Origin: an uncultured Clostridia bacterium
GTDB taxonomy: Bacteria; Bacillota; Clostridia; Lachnospirales; Lachnospiraceae
DNA length: 64,000 nucleotides
Direction of reading: 5' to 3'
Assembly: GCA_948467395.1 (NCBI GenBank)
Contig: CAOKDX010000003.1
Coordinates: forward strand, 1 to 64,000
This document shows positions 62,078-64,000 of the stretch, one piece after another. Made by a program: the position numbers and the translations under genes. Numbering within the stretch: the stretch's first letter is position 1; each line of letters starts with the position of its first letter. The notes under the pieces were generated by a model that made no database searches, had not been told where the DNA came from, and saw only the letters and a list, made by a program, of their open reading frames with translations.

Positions 62078-62605
62078 ATGAATTTTGAGAGACTGGAACA
62101 GAATATAACGGATATCGTCACGGAGCAGCAGCTTAAGCTGGGATACCGAAGAGAAAAAATACGCATCTACTACCCCCTTCTGTCCCTAAACCGGCTACTC
62201 GGCACAGACCAGGATATCCCTGAGATGAAAGCTGCCCTGGCTGCCTTCCGTGACAGGGTAAGGGACCGTTTTGGCGAAATCGGCATTACAGAGGACAGCG
62301 GCCGTTTCTGTATCCTGCTGCCTCCCGAGGGAAATGCATACATTCACCAGTGTAATGCGGATCATTCCTTTCTGGAGAATCTGATCCTTATAACCGGAAG
62401 GCATGGCTGCAGGATCGGGGAAGTACTAGATCTGTTCCGCTCCTGCCATGCCCATATTGAAAAGACAGAAAACGGAGAATTTGATTATCTGGCCTATTTC
62501 GAAGATGGCGAGCCGGATAACTTCCGCTACTGCCTGACAGAGGAGCATGACCATGTGATCTATCATCGGTTCACACCGGAGGACTATCAGGATCTTGCAC
62601 TATAA
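62078..62605 (+). CDS. DUF3877-type protein of unknown function
   Basis: 175 aa, cytoplasmic, no membrane segment. NITDIVTEQQLKLGYRREKIRIYYPLLSLNRLL at the start and an acidic C-terminal half with DYLAYFEDGEPDNFRYCLTEEHDHVIYHRFTPEDY match what I recall of DUF3877, a family seen mainly in Lachnospiraceae. No function is known. AAAAGGAG precedes the ATG. Its last 19 nt overlap the end of the convergent PatB gene. Confidence 0.7.
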   Translation: MNFERLEQNITDIVTEQQLKLGYRREKIRIYYPLLSLNRLLGTDQDIPEMKAALAAFRDRVRDRFGEIGITEDSGRFCILLPPEGNAYIHQCNADHSFLENLILITGRHGCRIGEVLDLFRSCHAHIEKTENGEFDYLAYFEDGEPDNFRYCLTEEHDHVIYHRFTPEDYQDLAL

Positions 62606-63759
62606 TATGCCTCCACGCCCTTTTTGAGACGGGCGAGGCCATCCTTTACCCGGTCTCTCTGACATGCGATATTCATCCGCACAAACTGCCGGCCGTTGCC
62701 GCCGAATTCCTCGCCCTGCGAGAGGTACAGACCAGTTTCTTTTCTGAGAAAGCCGGCAAATTCCGTTGTATCCCCTGGCAGCCGTCCGCAGTCGATCCAG
62801 AGAAGATATGTGACATCGGTGGAGACGACATACAGCTCCGGCAGCTCCTCCCTCAGGAACCGGACTACCAGCTCCTTGTTTTCCTGAAGATATGCCCGCA
62901 GCTGATCCAGCCAGTCTTTTCCCCTGGTAAAGGCTGCAATGGCTGCCGTCACGGCAAAGACATTCGGTTCCGCTGCCTCATCGGTATTCAGGGCCCTCCA
63001 CATCTTATGGCGCAGCACCGGATCGGGAACGATCACAGCCGCCGTCTGCAGGCCCGCCAGGTTAAATGTCTTTGTGGGAGCGACACAGCTGATGCTGATC
63101 CTGGCACAGGTCTCTGATACAGAGGCAAAAGGAACGTAATCCAGTCCCGGGGCAGTCAGATCCCCGTGAATCTCATCAGAAATAACCGTAACGTGATTCG
63201 CCTCACATAACTCACCGACCCGGGCCAGTGTCTCCCGGTCCCATATCTTACCCGCCGGATTCTGGGGATTGCACAGGATCATCAGGGTAGTCTGGGGATC
63301 CGCCAGCTTCTCCTCCAGATCCTCAAAATCCATATGATACTTCTGTCCGTCATAAATCAACCTGTTTTCCAGAACATTTCTGCCGTTATTGCGGATACAG
63401 TTGAAGAAAATACCATACACCGGCGTCTGTATCAGAACATTTTCCCCCGGCGTCGTAAGCTTGCGCACCGCACTGGACAGCGCCGGCACAACACCGGTAC
63501 AGAATATCAGCCACTCCTTCCTGACCGTCAGATGATGGCGGGTTTCCCACCAGTCCATATAGGCGCGATACCATTCTTCTGGCAGCACCGTATAGCCATA
63601 TATGCCATGCACCGCCCTTTCCTTCACTGCCCGGACAATTTCCGGAGCCGTCTGAAAATCCATATCAGCCACCCACATGGGCAGTTCTCTTTCCTCCACA
63701 TCCCATTTCAGGGAGCTGGTGCCCCTGCGGTCTGTAGCCTGGTCAAAATTATATACCAT
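62587..63759 (-). CDS. PatB/MalY-type C-S beta-lyase
   Basis: About 390 aa from ATG 63759; a GTG at 63768 is an alternative but lies only 2 nt from AGGAGG. Fold-type I PLP enzyme: WDVEERELPMWVADMDFQTAP, YGYTVLPEEWYRAYMDWWETRH, LCNPQNPAGKIWDRETL, VISDEIHGDL and APTKTFNLAGLQ with the PLP lysine. It cleaves cystathionine or cysteine to homocysteine or sulfide, pyruvate and ammonia. With MetY and MetH in the same window, it covers another route to homocysteine. The last 19 nt overlap the convergent DUF3877 gene. Confidence 0.9.
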   Translation of the reverse strand: MVYNFDQATDRRGTSSLKWDVEERELPMWVADMDFQTAPEIVRAVKERAVHGIYGYTVLPEEWYRAYMDWWETRHHLTVRKEWLIFCTGVVPALSSAVRKLTTPGENVLIQTPVYGIFFNCIRNNGRNVLENRLIYDGQKYHMDFEDLEEKLADPQTTLMILCNPQNPAGKIWDRETLARVGELCEANHVTVISDEIHGDLTAPGLDYVPFASVSETCARISISCVAPTKTFNLAGLQTAAVIVPDPVLRHKMWRALNTDEAAEPNVFAVTAAIAAFTRGKDWLDQLRAYLQENKELVVRFLREELPELYVVSTDVTYLLWIDCGRLPGDTTEFAGFLRKETGLYLSQGEEFGGNGRQFVRMNIACQRDRVKDGLARLKKGVEAYYSARS

Positions 63760-63780
63760 ACCCTTCACGGCCTCCTGTTT

Positions 63781-64000
63781 TTACTTTTCTTCCACATCCC
63801 TGCAGACAATCTTTGTCCGGGACGGATCAATCCGGTCACGGTTGAGTATCAGCTCGCCGATATGCTCTGCCCGGATGGTGCCCCCTGCCGGATCCATAAC
63901 ACTGTCTATCGTATTGGTAATATCCGCCTCCACAGTTGAGTACTCAAAGGCCAGTGTCGTATTCAGCAGCTTGCAGTCCTTCATAACAAGATGATCGATA
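63781..64000 (-). CDS. C-terminal fragment of a DUF3737-like protein
   Basis: The last ~72 codons of a gene that enters from the right edge; the frame is open to 64000. IDHLVMKDCKLLNTTLAFEYSTVEADI, then IDSVMDPAGGTIRAEHIGELILNRDRIDPSRTKIV, resembles the end of DUF3737 proteins, right-handed beta-helix proteins of unknown role. It ends 12 nt before the GTG of the PatB gene, so the two may be cotranscribed. An internal ATG at 63984 is not a likely start. Confidence 0.6.
   Translation of the reverse strand, partial: IDHLVMKDCKLLNTTLAFEYSTVEADITNTIDSVMDPAGGTIRAEHIGELILNRDRIDPSRTKIVCRDVEEK

Overview
The window reads as a chromosomal segment of a spore-forming, probably motile Lachnospiraceae-type member of the Clostridia. 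Pointers to this are the spore genes dpaA/dpaB, spoIIP and gpr, four methyl-accepting chemotaxis proteins, a lysine riboswitch in front of dapA, the Firmicutes-type prkC/prpC/rsgA/rpe cluster, and secreted proteins ending in lysine-rich Big_2-like modules. Most of the DNA is close to half G+C. The first ~3.5 kb is much richer in A+T and looks like the edge of an acquired element. I see no rRNA, tRNA or CRISPR array.

Layout. 1-3.5 kb: A+T-rich accessory DNA on the minus strand, with the start of a GIY-YIG nuclease gene, a small Cys-rich protein, a 187-aa protein, two overlapping HU-like genes, a frameshifted paralogue of the 187-aa gene, and a RhuM-family remnant at the edge. 3.5-10.7 kb: a secreted LRR surface protein, a small RecA-fold-like protein without a P-loop, and two transmembrane chemoreceptors, one with a complete dCache amino-acid-binding motif. 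10.8-16.1 kb: dipicolinate synthase dpaA-dpaB behind a small inverted-repeat element, then a sulfur and tRNA-modification operon (metY, a ThiF/HesA-type adenylyltransferase, tcdA, a TtcA-like gene). 16.2-20.1 kb: csoR-copA copper resistance with its operator inside the promoter, and a soluble PocR-MCP receptor. 20.1-22 kb: efp, trmO and a DNA-deoxyinosine glycosylase.

22-41.8 kb is one long minus-strand series, probably starting at the riboswitch-controlled dapA promoter: dapA, dapB, murF, priA, def, fmt, a zinc peptidase, rsmB, rlmN, prpC, prkC, rsgA, rpe, then a FIST sensor, a cytoplasmic chemoreceptor and two tandem MutS-like ATPases. Many of these genes overlap by 4 nt (ATGA). It joins lysine/cell-wall precursor synthesis, translation start and end processing, rRNA methylation and PASTA-kinase signalling. 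41.8-51.3 kb holds cobO, an SSB-like protein, a HAD phosphatase, ilvN-ilvC, an LCP wall-polymer ligase, two glycosyltransferases, and a short metH behind a structured 5' leader. 51.3-55.4 kb has a PLP aminotransferase, an orphan ECF S component, and an XRE/pseudo-receiver-LytTR/histidine-phosphatase operon opposite another XRE gene. 55.4-64 kb holds spoIIP, gpr, rpsT, a large secreted GH43 arabinan-type enzyme, a dCMP deaminase, a DUF3877 protein, a PatB/MalY C-S lyase and the end of a DUF3737-like gene.

The best candidates for something undescribed are the metH leader (promoter, short upstream ORF with a strong Shine-Dalgarno, three-way junction, RBS-proximal hairpin), the tandem MutS-like pair that shares an Asp-to-Asn change in Walker B, and the FIST-chemoreceptor pair built into a core housekeeping operon. 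All functional statements are from reading motifs and context by eye; no database search was run.
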